64,000 nt of DNA from Paraburkholderia phenoliruptrix (GCF_019511605.1 NZ_JAEUAV010000011.1:62001-126000), one strand, 5' to 3'; shown: positions 27,495-37,295, counted from the stretch's first letter. Program-made: numbers and translations. Notes: generated by a model not told the origin, from the sequence alone.

Positions 27495-28391
27495 ATGACA
27501 CCGTCCAACGCGCCTCCCTTCGCTTCATTCACTGTGCAGCAGCGCCCCGCGCCACTCGCTTTCGGCGATCTGCAAGGTTGCCGCACGCCGTTCCAGCGCC
27601 TCTTGGCGAAGGCCGCGCCGCCGGCCGACGCGCCGCTGTGGTTCGCGGGCGACCTGATCAACCGCGGCACCGAATCGCTTGCCACGCTGCGCGACATCAT
27701 CGCGCTCGGCGAGCGTGCGGTGCCGGTGCTGGGCAATCATGACCTGCATCTGCTGTCGGTATCGGCGGGAATTCGCAAATCGAAAAAAGGCGACACGATC
27801 GACGAAATTCTTGCCGCGCCCGACGCCGCCGATCTGCTCGAATGGGTGCGCCACCGCCCGATCGCCCACTACGAAAACGGCATGCTGATGGTGCATGCGG
27901 GCGTGCTGCCGCAGTGGGACGTGAACCTCACACTGGAACTCGCCGACGAATTGCAGCGGGCGCTACGCGCGCCGAACTGGAAAGAAACGCTGGCGGGCCT
28001 GTACGGCAACGAGCCGAGTCTGTGGACGCCGGATCTGAAAGGCATCGAGCGGCTGCGCGTGACATGCAGCGCGTTGACGCGCGTACGCTTTTGCAATGCT
28101 GAAGGCGCGATGGATTTCAGCAGCAGCGGCGGCCTGAACGCCGCGCCGCCTGGCTGCATGCCGTGGTTCGACGTGCCGTGGCGCAAGACCGCCGACGTGA
28201 CCGTGGTGTTCGGCCATTGGGCCGCGCTCGGTTTGACGTTGCGCGACAACCTGATCGGGCTCGATTCGGGCTGCGTATGGGGCGAAAAACTCTCCGCAGT
28301 GCGGCTCGCGCCAAATCCCGCGGAGCGCACGCTGACTCAGGTGGAATGCGAGAACTGCCGCGCGCGCGGCGGCAACGCGACAGCGCTCTGA
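27495..28391 (+). CDS. apaH: Symmetrical bis(5'-nucleosyl)-tetraphosphatase (Ap4A hydrolase)
   Basis: 298 residues from ATG 27495. The same frame is open far upstream over the rmd gene, but that part is antisense chance translation. Metallophosphatase motifs are clear: AFGDLQGC near 24, FAGDLINRG near 50, LGNHDLHLL near 79 and VHAGVLPQW. It splits Ap4A symmetrically into two ADP, limiting dinucleoside polyphosphates. It is divergent from rmd and marks the conserved flank of the polysaccharide locus. Confidence 0.95.
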   Translation: MTPSNAPPFASFTVQQRPAPLAFGDLQGCRTPFQRLLAKAAPPADAPLWFAGDLINRGTESLATLRDIIALGERAVPVLGNHDLHLLSVSAGIRKSKKGDTIDEILAAPDAADLLEWVRHRPIAHYENGMLMVHAGVLPQWDVNLTLELADELQRALRAPNWKETLAGLYGNEPSLWTPDLKGIERLRVTCSALTRVRFCNAEGAMDFSSSGGLNAAPPGCMPWFDVPWRKTADVTVVFGHWAALGLTLRDNLIGLDSGCVWGEKLSAVRLAPNPAERTLTQVECENCRARGGNATAL

Positions 28392-28400
28392 AGCGCTTCT

Positions 28401-29240
28401 TCAGACGCTCGGCGAGCGGCCTGACGGATCAGCCGGTTCGATCAGCGTCTCGCCGGCCGCGTAGGGCTCGCTCGGCTCCTGGATCAGCGCGCCGCTCGCC
28501 GCCGTGCCGCCCTGCATTTCACGCAGCGCGGCGGCAATCACGCCCTGCGCTTCGGCGGCCAACGCGCGCCGATCCGCGCCCGGCGCGAGCGGCCCGCACA
28601 CGTACACGTGCGCGGTCAACGGCCCGCCGCGTAGCAACAGATTGAGCGAATCGGCAAGCGACAGATCGTCGATATACGCAGGCGCCGTGGACTGCCGGCC
28701 CTGGGCGTCCTCGTACATGATGCACAGCGGCTGCACCGGCACGCAGGCTGACACCGCCGCCTGAAACATGTTCGCGTGAAACGGCAGCAGCGCGAGACCG
28801 TCGGACGTGGTGCCCTCGGGAAACACGCACATCAATTCGCCTGCGCTCAAACGGTCGGACAGCTCATGCATGATTCGCTTCGCTTCGCTGCGTTTCTCGC
28901 GCTGGATAAACACGGTGTCGAGCTGCTCTGCAAGCCAGCCGACCAGCGGCCACTGGCGAATCTCCGCCTTTGAGACAAACGGGGTCGGCCGCCACGCATT
29001 GATCACGTAGATGTCGATCCACGAAATGTGGTTGGCCACCACCAGCGCGCCGCGGTCGAGCCGCGCGCCGTCGTTATGCACGACGAGGCGCATGCCGCAC
29101 AGCCGCAGCATTTTCAGCGACCACGCGCGATTGAGTGCGTGGCGGCGGTCCGCGTCGGCTTTCGGAAAACGCGTTGCGACGATCCACATGCCGTGCAGCA
29201 GATGCGCGATGAGACGGGCTTTGCGTAACGCGAGCTTCAT
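28401..29240 (-). CDS. plsC: 1-acyl-sn-glycerol-3-phosphate acyltransferase
   Basis: 279 residues with the acyltransferase HX4D motif in VANHISWIDIYV (about residue 70) and the substrate-binding FPEGTTSDG (about 140). It moves an acyl chain from acyl-ACP or acyl-CoA to lysophosphatidic acid at the inner membrane, making phosphatidic acid. The N-terminus is basic and hydrophobic. The C-terminal 30 residues after the conserved domain are low in order. It lies about 110 bp downstream of pyrC' and converges with apaH. Confidence 0.9.
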   Translation of the reverse strand: MKLALRKARLIAHLLHGMWIVATRFPKADADRRHALNRAWSLKMLRLCGMRLVVHNDGARLDRGALVVANHISWIDIYVINAWRPTPFVSKAEIRQWPLVGWLAEQLDTVFIQREKRSEAKRIMHELSDRLSAGELMCVFPEGTTSDGLALLPFHANMFQAAVSACVPVQPLCIMYEDAQGRQSTAPAYIDDLSLADSLNLLLRGGPLTAHVYVCGPLAPGADRRALAAEAQGVIAAALREMQGGTAASGALIQEPSEPYAAGETLIEPADPSGRSPSV

Positions 29241-29347
29241 GGTCGGAGCTTTTTCTGGCGGGTCAATATGGGCTCGATGCAGGCACCCTGAGGGCCCGGT
29301 GCTTGAATCGTGCAGCGCATTGGCGCCCCGCGGTCGTGCCGTGCATT

Positions 29348-30628
29348 TCAGCGCTGCTCGAACGCGACGCGACCGGACACGATGGTCGCGCGCACACGCG
29401 CCGGCAGTTCATAACCGAGGAACGGCGTATTGTGCCCCTGGCTCTTCAGCGCGCGCGGCTCGACGCGCCAGTGCGCGTGACGGTCGAACACGCACAAGTC
29501 GGCCACGCTGCCGACTGCGACGCGGCCGGCAGCCTCGAGATCGAGCACTTGAGCGGGCGAGGCGGTAATCCGGTTGAGCGCTTTCGCGAGCGGCAGACCG
29601 GCTTCGTCGGCCCACTTCACCGTGAGCGACAGGAACAGCTCGAGGCTCGTCGCGCCCGGCGTGGCTTCGGCAAACGGCAGCAGTTTTTCGTCGTCGTCGA
29701 CCGGCGTGTGGTCCGAGCAGATTGCGTCGATCGTGCCGTCGACGAGACCGGCGCGAATCGCTTCGCGATCGCGCTGCTGGCGCAGCGGCGGGTCGAGCCG
29801 GAACTGCGCGTCGAAGTAGCCGATGTCCAGATCGATCAGATGCACGTGATTCACCGTGACGTCGCACGAAACGGGTAGACCCTCGGCCTTGGCCGCGCGC
29901 ACGAGCGCAATGCCCGCCGCCGACGACACGTGCGACAGATGCACTCGCGCACCGGTCACGCGCACGAGTTCGAAGATGGTATGCAGCGCGATGGTTTCAG
30001 CGGCGACAGGCACGCCGGAAAGACCGAGGCGCGACGCAAGCGCACCGCTCGCGGCCACACCGCCCTTGCCAAGATACGCGTCCACCGGACGCAGCCAAAC
30101 CGTGAAGCCATAGGTTTTCGCGTATTGCAGCGCTCGCATGAGCACCTGCGTGTCGACCACCGGCGCGTCGGCCTGCGAAAAGCCGATGCAACCCGCCTCG
30201 GTCAGCTCGACCATTTCGGTGATCACCTGGCCTTTCAGGCCGACGGTCAACGCGCCGAGCGGGTACACGTGCGCCTGATCCAGATTGCGCGCGCGGAATT
30301 TGAGCATTTCGACGAGGCCGGGTTCGTCGAGCGTCGGATCGGTGTCCGGCGGACACACGAGGCTCGTCACGCCGCCCGCGAGCGCCGCGGCCATTTCGGA
30401 TTCGAGCGTGGCCTTGTGTTCGTAGCCCGGCTCGCGCAGACGCGCGGACAGATCGACGAGACCTGGCGCGATGTGCAGGCCGCGCGCGTCGATGGTTTGC
30501 GTCGCCTCGAAATCGGCGGGCGCGTTGCCGAGCGCGACGATCTTGCCCGCCACGATAAAAATGTCCTGCTGCTGTTCGGTGCCTGCTGCCGGATCGATCA
30601 GCGTGCCGCCTTGAATGTGAATCTTCAT
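29348..30628 (-). CDS. pyrC: Dihydroorotase-like protein lacking metal ligands (aspartate carbamoyltransferase-associated PyrC')
   Basis: 426 residues from ATG 30628 (AAGGCAGCGC upstream). The fold is that of class I dihydroorotase: LVDLSARLREPGYEHK near 57-70, HLSHVSSAAG, and CSDHTPVDDDEK. Active enzymes carry D-x-H-x-H before LREPG; here it reads D59-L-S61-A-R63, so two metal-binding histidines are absent. Such inactive versions sit beside pyrB in pseudomonads and many betaproteobacteria and are needed to assemble the ATCase complex. Its place directly after pyrB supports this. Catalytic dihydroorotase should be encoded elsewhere. Confidence 0.88.
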   Translation of the reverse strand: MKIHIQGGTLIDPAAGTEQQQDIFIVAGKIVALGNAPADFEATQTIDARGLHIAPGLVDLSARLREPGYEHKATLESEMAAALAGGVTSLVCPPDTDPTLDEPGLVEMLKFRARNLDQAHVYPLGALTVGLKGQVITEMVELTEAGCIGFSQADAPVVDTQVLMRALQYAKTYGFTVWLRPVDAYLGKGGVAASGALASRLGLSGVPVAAETIALHTIFELVRVTGARVHLSHVSSAAGIALVRAAKAEGLPVSCDVTVNHVHLIDLDIGYFDAQFRLDPPLRQQRDREAIRAGLVDGTIDAICSDHTPVDDDEKLLPFAEATPGATSLELFLSLTVKWADEAGLPLAKALNRITASPAQVLDLEAAGRVAVGSVADLCVFDRHAHWRVEPRALKSQGHNTPFLGYELPARVRATIVSGRVAFEQR

Positions 30629-30740
30629 GCGCTGCCTTTTTGTTTCAGCCGGTTTGGCCAGATTCTGCGTTGTTTGCCGCGTGTGCGTGGTTCCGTGCGG
30701 GTGGTTTGCGCGAGGCGTGCTGGCTCTGGTCACGCATCCG

Positions 30741-30773
30741 TCGCTGCTCAGTCGCCGCTCAATCGCTGCTCAA
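30741..30773. repeat. Three tandem 11-bp repeats across the pyrB stop codon
   Basis: Units TCGCTGCTCAG, TCGCCGCTCAA and TCGCTGCTCAA follow one another (30741-30751, 30752-30762, 30763-30773). Each contains a minus-strand TGA. Because 11 is not a multiple of three, the stops fall in all three frames after pyrB. Confidence 0.75.
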
Positions 30774-31795
30774 TCGTTGTTGCCCGCGACAATGCCCATC
30801 ACCGCCATGCGCACCGCAATACCGAACGTCACCTGATTCAGGATCACGGACTGCGGACCGTCCGCGACCTGCGAGTCGATCTCGACTCCGCGGTTCATCG
30901 GGCCCGGGTGCATCACGATTGCGTCGGGCTTCGCGAACGCGAGCCGCTCGGGCGTCAGGCCCCAGCTCTTGAAATACTCCTGTGCCGAGGGCAGCAGCGC
31001 GCCGCTCATGCGCTCGTTCTGCAGACGCAGCATGATGATCACGTCAACGTCTTTCAGCCCTTCGTCCAGGTTGTGGAACACCCGCACGCCCATCTGTTCG
31101 AGGCCGCCCGGCAGCAGCGTGCGCGGGCCGATCGCACGCACTTCGGGCACGCCGAGCGTGGTGAGCGCATGAATGTCCGAGCGCGCGACCCGCGAATGCA
31201 GAATGTCGCCGACAATCGCCACGCGCAGATTCGTGAAGTCCTTCTTGTAGTGGCGAATCGTGTACATGTCGAGCAGCCCCTGCGTGGGGTGCGCGTGACG
31301 GCCGTCGCCGGCATTGATCACGTGCACGTGCGGCGCACAGTGCTGCGCGATCAGATACGGCGCGCCGCTCGACGCATGGCGCACGACGAACATGTCGGCG
31401 TGCATGGCCGACAGGTTGTTGATCGTATCCAGCAGCGATTCGCCCTTGCTCGTCGACGACGCATTGATGTTCAGATTCAGCACATCCGCGGACAAACGCG
31501 TGGCCGCAATCTCGAACGTGGTGCGCGTGCGCGTGGAATTTTCGAAGAACAGATTGAACACCGACTTGCCGCGCAGAAGCGGCACCTTCTTCACCTCGCG
31601 ATCCGTCACGCTGACGAACTGGCTCGCGGTGTCCAGAATGTGATTGACGATGGCCTTCGGCAAACCCTCGATCGACAACAGGTGTTTGAGCTCGCCGTTT
31701 TTCGTGAGCTGCGGGTTGCCCTTCAGAAAGCCATAACGGAAGCGCTCGGTGGCGTTATCGGCGGAGTCCTGCGGGGCCTGGGTGGCGGTGTTCAT
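30770..31795 (-). CDS. pyrB: Aspartate carbamoyltransferase catalytic subunit
   Basis: 341 residues. The carbamoyl-phosphate-binding [16 protein letters not shown] (about 81), the [11 protein letters not shown] segment and the C-terminal [13 protein letters not shown] are diagnostic. It condenses carbamoyl phosphate with aspartate in the second step of pyrimidine synthesis. It is slightly longer at the N-terminus than the E. coli enzyme, as usual for the class associated with a dihydroorotase-like partner. It lies between pyrR and pyrC' in one leftward run with about 285 bp and 141 bp gaps. Confidence 0.97.
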   Translation of the reverse strand: MNTATQAPQDSADNATERFRYGFLKGNPQLTKNGELKHLLSIEGLPKAIVNHILDTASQFVSVTDREVKKVPLLRGKSVFNLFFENSTRTRTTFEIAATRLSADVLNLNINASSTSKGESLLDTINNLSAMHADMFVVRHASSGAPYLIAQHCAPHVHVINAGDGRHAHPTQGLLDMYTIRHYKKDFTNLRVAIVGDILHSRVARSDIHALTTLGVPEVRAIGPRTLLPGGLEQMGVRVFHNLDEGLKDVDVIIMLRLQNERMSGALLPSAQEYFKSWGLTPERLAFAKPDAIVMHPGPMNRGVEIDSQVADGPQSVILNQVTFGIAVRMAVMGIVAGNND

Positions 31796-32080
31796 GATGT
31801 ACCTGCTTGAAATACGGGCTTGAACGTGTGGGTGCGATGCGAAGTGCGCGTTGGGCGCTGGCTGCCGGGTGTCGCTCGGCTTACGTTTCGTGTTTCGTTG
31901 CGTGTGTTGTTTCGTGTTTTGCTGCTGGTCACTCAGGCGACGCGGCTCGCGTGGCTGGCGCGGGACCCTGCGGGCGGCGCGGCGCTTTTATCGTGTCGCC
32001 TGCCTGGTTTTCGCGCCGCACTTGCCGCGCTGCCAGATGCCGCAATAGCTGCAACCTCGCTGCCCGATTAGCCGTAGCAC

Positions 32081-32614
32081 TCAATCAACGCGTGCTTCGG
32101 TGTGGAACGTAAACCGCGTCTCGCCCGCGGCGCCGCTTTCGTCGCGCGCGAGCACGAGCGTGGCGTCCGCGGGTATCTCCACCACCCCGCCGACGAAGCG
32201 CGCCGCCACCGGCAGCTCGCGTCCGCCGCGGTCGGCGAGCACCGCCAGTTCGACCGCCGCCGGGCGGCCATAGTCGTACAGCTCATTGAGCGCCGCGCGA
32301 ATCGTGCGGCCGGTGTACAGCACGTCGTCGACGAGCACGATGCGCCGGCCGTCGACGGAAAACGGCAGCGAGGTCGGGCTCGCCTGTGCGTGCAGGCCCT
32401 TCTTCGCGTAGTCGTCGCGATGCAGCGCGACGTTGATCACGCCGAAGCTCGCCAGATTCAAGTCGCGCGCAAGCCGTTCGGCAAGCCACGCGCCGCCGCT
32501 GTGAATGCCGGCAAGCACGGCGCCGCCCTCGACCGCACCGAGCTTCTCGCCATAGGCAGAGCGGATCTGATCGAGCAGCGCGCGGTATAGCGCTTCGGCG
32601 TCAATGGAACTCAT
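32081..32614 (-). CDS. pyrR: PyrR: pyrimidine regulatory protein / uracil phosphoribosyltransferase family
   Basis: 177 residues from ATG 32614; a TTG at 32635 is less likely. The PRPP-binding loop [18 protein letters not shown] near residue 90-107 is intact, as is [13 protein letters not shown]. In Gram-positives PyrR binds pyr mRNA; in proteobacteria the homologue beside pyrB may regulate or act as uracil phosphoribosyltransferase. I found no obvious attenuator-like structure between pyrR and pyrB. The start overlaps the ruvX stop by 14 bp. Confidence 0.92.
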   Translation of the reverse strand: MSSIDAEALYRALLDQIRSAYGEKLGAVEGGAVLAGIHSGGAWLAERLARDLNLASFGVINVALHRDDYAKKGLHAQASPTSLPFSVDGRRIVLVDDVLYTGRTIRAALNELYDYGRPAAVELAVLADRGGRELPVAARFVGGVVEIPADATLVLARDESGAAGETRFTFHTEARVD

Positions 32615-33041
32615 GGTTGTCGGAAAGTCCGTCAAGATATTGCTGAAGGATGATGCTGGCGGCTTCTGCGTCGAGCCGATCCGCGCGGCCCTTGGTGGCG
32701 CGCAGGCCCGCCTCTGCCTCGACCGACGAATAGCGCTCGTCGACCCATGTCACCGGTAGATTGAAACGGCCGTTCAGCTGGTTGCCGAAGCGCCTCGCAA
32801 GCTGCGTCATTTCATGCGGCGTGCCGTCCGGATGCATGGGCAAGCCGACGACGAGCGCGTCCGGCTTCCATTCGGCAATCAGCTTGCCGACTTCCGCAAA
32901 GCGATATTCACGGCTGCGATTCTCCACAATGACGAGCGGCCGCGCGCTTTTCGTGAGCGAATTGCCGACCGCCACGCCGATGCGCTTCTCGCCGTAGTCG
33001 AACGCAAGCAGCGTCGCCTCACGCGCGCGCGCCAGGCTCAT
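32601..33041 (-). CDS. ruvX: Holliday junction resolvase-like YqgF/RuvX
   Basis: 146 residues from ATG 33041; upstream in-frame sequence overlaps algH and is ignored. It has an RNase H-like fold with [16 protein letters not shown] at the start, [12 protein letters not shown] in the middle and [15 protein letters not shown] near 100, containing the conserved acidic residues. The family acts in 16S rRNA 5'-end maturation and/or Holliday junction processing. It lies between algH and pyrR with short spacing. Confidence 0.93.
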   Translation of the reverse strand: MSLARAREATLLAFDYGEKRIGVAVGNSLTKSARPLVIVENRSREYRFAEVGKLIAEWKPDALVVGLPMHPDGTPHEMTQLARRFGNQLNGRFNLPVTWVDERYSSVEAEAGLRATKGRADRLDAEAASIILQQYLDGLSDNHEFH

Positions 33042-33051
33042 GCGGCGCCTC

Positions 33052-33630
33052 TCATGCGTGCCCGGCCTCGCCCGACAGCATGGACAGCGAGACGCCGAGC
33101 AGCGCGAGCGCGGCTTCAAAGCGCTCTTCGGCGGGCACGTCGAACACGATTTTCGGATCGGCCTCGACCGTCAGCCAGCCGTTTTTGGAGATCTCTTCTT
33201 CGAGCTGACCCGCGCCCCAGCCGGCGTGACCGAGCGTGAGCAGGAAGCGCTCCGGACCGGTGCCGCTGGCGACCGCCTCGAGCACGTCTTTCGAGGTGGT
33301 CATTTCCAGCCCGCCCGGCACCGACATGGACGACGTGTAGGTATTGCCGTCTTTCGGATCGTGCAGCACGAAGCCGCGCTCGGTTTGCACCGGACCGCCG
33401 AAGTAAACCGGAACGTGAAGAAGAGGCTCGATTTCGAGCTTGAGGTCGATGCGACTGAAGAGCGCTTGCAGGTCGATGTCGGTCGGCCGGTTGATCACGA
33501 GGCCGAGCGCGCCGCGCTCACTGTGATCGCAAAGGTAAACCACCGTTCCGGAAAACGTCGGATCGGCCATGTTGGGCATGGCGATCAGGAACTGGTTGGT
33601 CAGATTGATGCGATCGGTACTCTTGGACAT
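33052..33630 (-). CDS. algH: YqgE/AlgH family protein
   Basis: 192 residues from ATG 33630. Conserved segments are [40 protein letters not shown] and [17 protein letters not shown]. The biochemical role of this family is unknown; in Pseudomonas AlgH affects alginate production. It is the first gene of the algH-ruvX-pyrR-pyrB run. There is no Shine-Dalgarno sequence, and a TGCTAAAAT extended -10 lies only 7 bases before the ATG, so the message may be leaderless. Confidence 0.93.
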   Translation of the reverse strand: MSKSTDRINLTNQFLIAMPNMADPTFSGTVVYLCDHSERGALGLVINRPTDIDLQALFSRIDLKLEIEPLLHVPVYFGGPVQTERGFVLHDPKDGNTYTSSMSVPGGLEMTTSKDVLEAVASGTGPERFLLTLGHAGWGAGQLEEEISKNGWLTVEADPKIVFDVPAEERFEAALALLGVSLSMLSGEAGHA

Positions 33631-34078
33631 AGTTCGGATTTTAGCAAAGACGATGCAGGATGGCGGGCTTTGAGCGTGGAGCGGCGACGTGAATCGTGAA
33701 AGCGTACCGCGAGCCATCTACGGCGAAGCATGTTGCACTCTATCACGCACGCGGGCCTCGCCATGCCGCGTGTTCGAGCGGCGCGCCGGTTCTATCGTGG
33801 CCGGTCTGGCGGGGCCGCTGCGCGGGGTTTGCGGGGCTCGCGCCTCGTAGTGCTCTTCATGGTGCGCTGTTTGTTCGTCACTCCGTGGGCGATGGCGCTC
33901 GCGCGTCACTGCTTGTGCACTGCAGCTTATGGGCCGGTGCTCGTGCGCGGCTGCTGATTCCCCGCCTACGTGCCTCCTTTGGCGCCTTTTGCATGCCGCT
34001 CGTTCCCGAGGCGTTCCGCGCGTTCGAACCTATCGCATGCCCGCAACGATCCAGGTTCAAGCACCAGCTATGCACCCG
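33631..34078. other. Gap between algH and the ChpA/FimL-like gene
   Basis: About 450 bp. Apart from the extended -10 next to algH, I see no gene, terminator with T-tract or repeat. Open frames here are GC-driven chance translations. Confidence 0.45.
33638..33646 (-). promoter_or_regulatory. Candidate extended -10 immediately before algH
   Basis: TGCTAAAAT on the minus strand ends 7 bp before ATG 33630. Transcription would start at or within a base or two of the start codon. Confidence 0.4.
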
Positions 34079-35488
34079 TCACGCGCCGCCCTGCTCGATC
34101 GCCCGCGTCAGCGCGGCCAGCGCCGCGCTGCTCGCGGGCGGCGCCACACCCGCGGCCACCTTGTGCAACGTGGCCCGCAACGCCTCAGCGGCTTGTTCGA
34201 GCGCGCTGGCCGCGGGAGCGTCGACGATTACATGCGCGCGCACCGCAGGCGTCGAGACGCCCCCATGCGCGCGGCGGCGCCACGCGAGCCCAAGCGCATC
34301 GGCCAGCAGCGCGACATGGCCGAGGCCTAGCGCGCAAGCCGCGGACCCGAGCCGGTATGCGGCGTCGCCCGCCTGCAGCGCTTCGCCTGGGTCGGCTTTC
34401 TCGGGCTGATCGGCGGCACGCGCATGGTCGGCGAGCGCGGCGATGGCCGCATCGGCCGTCTGCAGGAAATCTTCGTAGGCATGCGCATTGACGCTCAGCA
34501 CGCCCAGTTCGCGCGTCAGCGAAGTGCGCGCGCTGAACGACTGCGCCTCGACCGCGCCCGCTTCCCAAAGCATTTCGGATGCCTGGGTGCCCGCGACGTG
34601 CCAGTCGACCGTCAAGCCGTAGTCGTGCAGCACCTCGACCTGGTCGGCGTCTTCGGCGGCCGCGCCGAACAGCGCATAGTCGCGCCACAGCAGCGCAAGC
34701 GTGGCCCGCACGAGCGAGCGCTGCGCGCGCTCGATGCCGCGCGCATGCTCGGCAAGCGCCAGATTGCAGCGCGCGTAAAAGCGGCGCGCGTCCGGCTCGC
34801 CCGCCGCGCGCCCGCTCACGCGCAACGCACGCGCGCACGCCTTCGCGAGGCGCCAGAAATCGTAGGGATCGGGACCGGAAAGTTCCGTGAACACCGCGTC
34901 CAGTTCGTCCAGCGCGGCTTCGGTTGCCGCGCGCGCCGCCATGCTGCCGCTGTCCGGTTGCGAGCGCAGCACCGGCAGCAGCGCCCGTTCGTAGCGCGCG
35001 CGCAGATGCGCCAGTTGCTCAGCCGGCTGCACATGAAACGACACCGGCGGCACGGGCCGCGCGGTCAGCGCGAGATCTTCGAACGCAACCGGGGATGCCG
35101 CCGTGTGCTCGCCCAGCTCGGCGCACAGCACCCGGTAATGGTTGAAGAGCGTGGGCGAGCAGGCCAGCTCGCGAAGATTGTGACGCTCCAGTGCCGCCCG
35201 GAAATCGCGCAGCGCCGCCCCGAAGCCGGGCCGCACGCTCTCGGCCTCCGCGGGATCGCCCGCGGCGAGCGGCGAGAGGCGCACCAGCACGTCGGCGAAA
35301 CGCGTCGCGCTCAGCCAGCCGGCGCTGCGCAGTGCGTGCGCGGCGCGCACTAGCGCGGTGGTGCAGCCGGTGTGCTGCTCGAAGGCCAACAGCGCCTCCG
35401 CCAGCGCGAGTTCCGCGGGACGGACAGCGCCGCCGCGCGGGTTAGGCAAAGCGTCGAAGGAAACTGGGGCTGCGGATCGAAGAGTCAT
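34079..35488 (-). CDS. Helical protein resembling the N-terminal (Hpt-fold) part of ChpA/FimL
   Basis: 469 residues from ATG 35488, very rich in alanine and leucine, mostly amphipathic helices with no membrane segment or signal peptide. Segments such as LAEALLAFEQHTGC, DPYDFWRLAKACARALRVSG and FYARCNLALAEHARGIERAQ follow the pattern of the N-terminal domain of type IV pilus chemosensory kinases (ChpA/PilL) and FimL. No phosphorylatable histidine motif, kinase or CheY domain is present. In many betaproteobacteria a rubredoxin gene precedes the pilGHIJ-chpA cluster; here rubredoxin precedes this gene alone, so it may be what is left of that cluster. The assignment is tentative. Confidence 0.5.
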   Translation of the reverse strand: MTLRSAAPVSFDALPNPRGGAVRPAELALAEALLAFEQHTGCTTALVRAAHALRSAGWLSATRFADVLVRLSPLAAGDPAEAESVRPGFGAALRDFRAALERHNLRELACSPTLFNHYRVLCAELGEHTAASPVAFEDLALTARPVPPVSFHVQPAEQLAHLRARYERALLPVLRSQPDSGSMAARAATEAALDELDAVFTELSGPDPYDFWRLAKACARALRVSGRAAGEPDARRFYARCNLALAEHARGIERAQRSLVRATLALLWRDYALFGAAAEDADQVEVLHDYGLTVDWHVAGTQASEMLWEAGAVEAQSFSARTSLTRELGVLSVNAHAYEDFLQTADAAIAALADHARAADQPEKADPGEALQAGDAAYRLGSAACALGLGHVALLADALGLAWRRRAHGGVSTPAVRAHVIVDAPAASALEQAAEALRATLHKVAAGVAPPASSAALAALTRAIEQGGA

Positions 35489-35786
35489 GAGTGGGCGACA
35501 GAAACTCGGCGGGCCGCCGTTGCGCGCCGCGCGCACACTGAGCGCCTTACGCGCGAACCGGCCACTGAACGATGACAAACACGCAATGAGAAATGCGCCA
35601 CGCCAGACACGCAACAACCGATGCGCGAGTGACGCGAGCGCACTGACGAATGCTGAACGACCGGTGCGGAACGACCAATCGCCGCAACGAGCCGGCTATC
35701 CCAGCTTACGCCTGCGACACTGCCGGTACGGCGACGTTCCGGCGCGATACGACACCCGGCCGCGCGCCGCCGGCCGCCAACCGGCT

Positions 35787-35957
35787 TCAGATCTGGACCA
35801 TCTCGAAGTCTTCCTTGCGCGCGCCGCATTCCGGGCAGGTCCAATTGATCGGAACGTCCGCCCAGCGCGTGCCCGGCGCAATGCCTTCGTCCGGCAAACC
35901 GGCTTCTTCGTCGTAAATCCAGCCGCAAATCAGGCACATCCAGCTTTGATATTCCAT
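35787..35957 (-). CDS. rubA: Rubredoxin
   Basis: 56 residues from ATG 35957. Two CxxCG knuckles, CLICG (about 8-12) and CPECGA (about 41), bind one iron, and the core GIAPGTRWADVPINWTCP is typical. It is a cytoplasmic one-electron carrier. Its partner here is unknown. It is divergent from thiD, with 282 bp between. Confidence 0.96.
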   Translation of the reverse strand: MEYQSWMCLICGWIYDEEAGLPDEGIAPGTRWADVPINWTCPECGARKEDFEMVQI

Positions 35958-36239
35958 TCTTGTGTCGCGTCGTGAAGTCCGGGGAAACGGGAGCCATGAT
36001 GGTACCGTGTTGCCGCCCCCATGCCTAGCAATGGCAAATGCCGAATCCGCGCCGACAATGGAAGCCCGCAACACCGGGCGACGGGAGCCGGCGCCGTATG
36101 CGGCGTCGCGCCACAGCCTGGCCGCGCGAGGCGGAGCGCGCCGTCACGATGCGAAAAAACGCCCCCGCCCCGGTTTAGGACGCATAATTGAGCCGATTGC
36201 ACACTCAGTGCACCAAAACACTGCTCCTTTCAAATCTTC

Positions 36240-37100
36240 ATGCCCAGCGACACGCCTCCGATCGTCCTCACCTTCGGCCTTTCCGATCCCACCGGCGGCT
36301 CCGGCCTGCAAGCCGACCTCATGACCCTTGCCAGCATGGGCTGTCATGGCGTTTCCGTGCTAACCGGCTACACCGTGCGCGATTCGGCGACATGCGACGA
36401 GGTCAACGGGCTCGACCCTGAAGTGGTGGCGACTCAGGCGCGCATGCTGCTCGAGGACATGCCGATCGCGGCGTTCAAGGTCGGCGCCTGCACGCGCGCG
36501 GAAGTGGTGAGCGCGATTGCGGAGGTGGTAGCCGATTACGACGACGTTCCGCTGATTCTGGCCCCCGACTTCACGCTCGACGACGAACACGTGCTGGCCG
36601 CCGACGAACTGCGCGAAGCTATCGCCGATCTGCTTGCGCCACAAACCACCTTGCTGGTCGCCGACGCGACCACGTTGCTCGCACTTGCCCAGCCGGACGG
36701 CGACGCCGAAGCGCCAAGCCTCGACGCGGCGATTTCGCATCTGCTGTCGCATGGCTGCGAATACATTCTGTCCACGGAAACCGGCACGCACCGGCTCGTC
36801 AATACGCTTTTCAGCGAAGACGGCCAGTTGCGTCAGGACATGTGGGATCGCGGCAGCAACCGCCTCATGGGGTTGACCGACACGCTCGGCTCGGCCATCG
36901 CGGCGCTGCTCGCCAATGGCCAGGAGCCGGCGGAGGCCGTTCGCGAAGCTCAGGAATATCTTTACCAGGCGGTACGCAGCGCGTTCCGGCCGGGTATGGG
37001 TGCATACATGCCGGACCGGTTCTTCTGGGCGCGCAGCAGCGACGACGAAACGCCGCCGACGAGCGGCCAGGACGTGGCGCCTGGCGAAGCCCGGCACTGA
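36240..37100 (+). CDS. thiD: Hydroxymethylpyrimidine (phosphate) kinase-like protein with altered active-site loop
   Basis: 286 residues of the PfkB/ThiD fold: LTFGLSDPTGGSGLQADLMT at the start, KVGACTRAEVV near 80 and ILSTETGTHRLVNTLF near 176. True ThiD has GTGC in the anion hole with a catalytic Cys; here the equivalent stretch is GLTDTLGS (211-218), so Gly-Thr-Gly-Cys is missing. It may phosphorylate a related pyrimidine, or the conserved Asp may take over. The rubredoxin/thiD pairing is common in Burkholderiaceae. The family is secure; thiamine activity is less so. Confidence 0.8.
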   Translation: MPSDTPPIVLTFGLSDPTGGSGLQADLMTLASMGCHGVSVLTGYTVRDSATCDEVNGLDPEVVATQARMLLEDMPIAAFKVGACTRAEVVSAIAEVVADYDDVPLILAPDFTLDDEHVLAADELREAIADLLAPQTTLLVADATTLLALAQPDGDAEAPSLDAAISHLLSHGCEYILSTETGTHRLVNTLFSEDGQLRQDMWDRGSNRLMGLTDTLGSAIAALLANGQEPAEAVREAQEYLYQAVRSAFRPGMGAYMPDRFFWARSSDDETPPTSGQDVAPGEARH

Positions 37101-37295
37101 CGCGGTTTCGGCTTACCGCGTATTGGGCGTTTCCGGGGTCACCGCAGGTTGGCGGTGGCCGCGAGTTCGGCAGTTGATCGAACCTCTCTTCGACAGTTCT
37201 GCACGCTTCTCAGCGAACTGCGTGCAACTCGCGCGCTTCCTCGCCCCGCCTCGCCGTTACCCCGCTGCATTGTCTGATCACCCGCGTCGGCGGAG

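Noticed and set aside
31820..32071. Small hydrophobic open frame between pyrB and pyrR
   Set aside because: No ribosome-binding site, low-complexity GT-rich DNA, and no family resemblance.
31975..33800. Similar ~22-bp stretches in two intergenic gaps (about 31975 and 33776)
   Set aside because: The match is short, imperfect and GC-rich, so chance similarity is likely.
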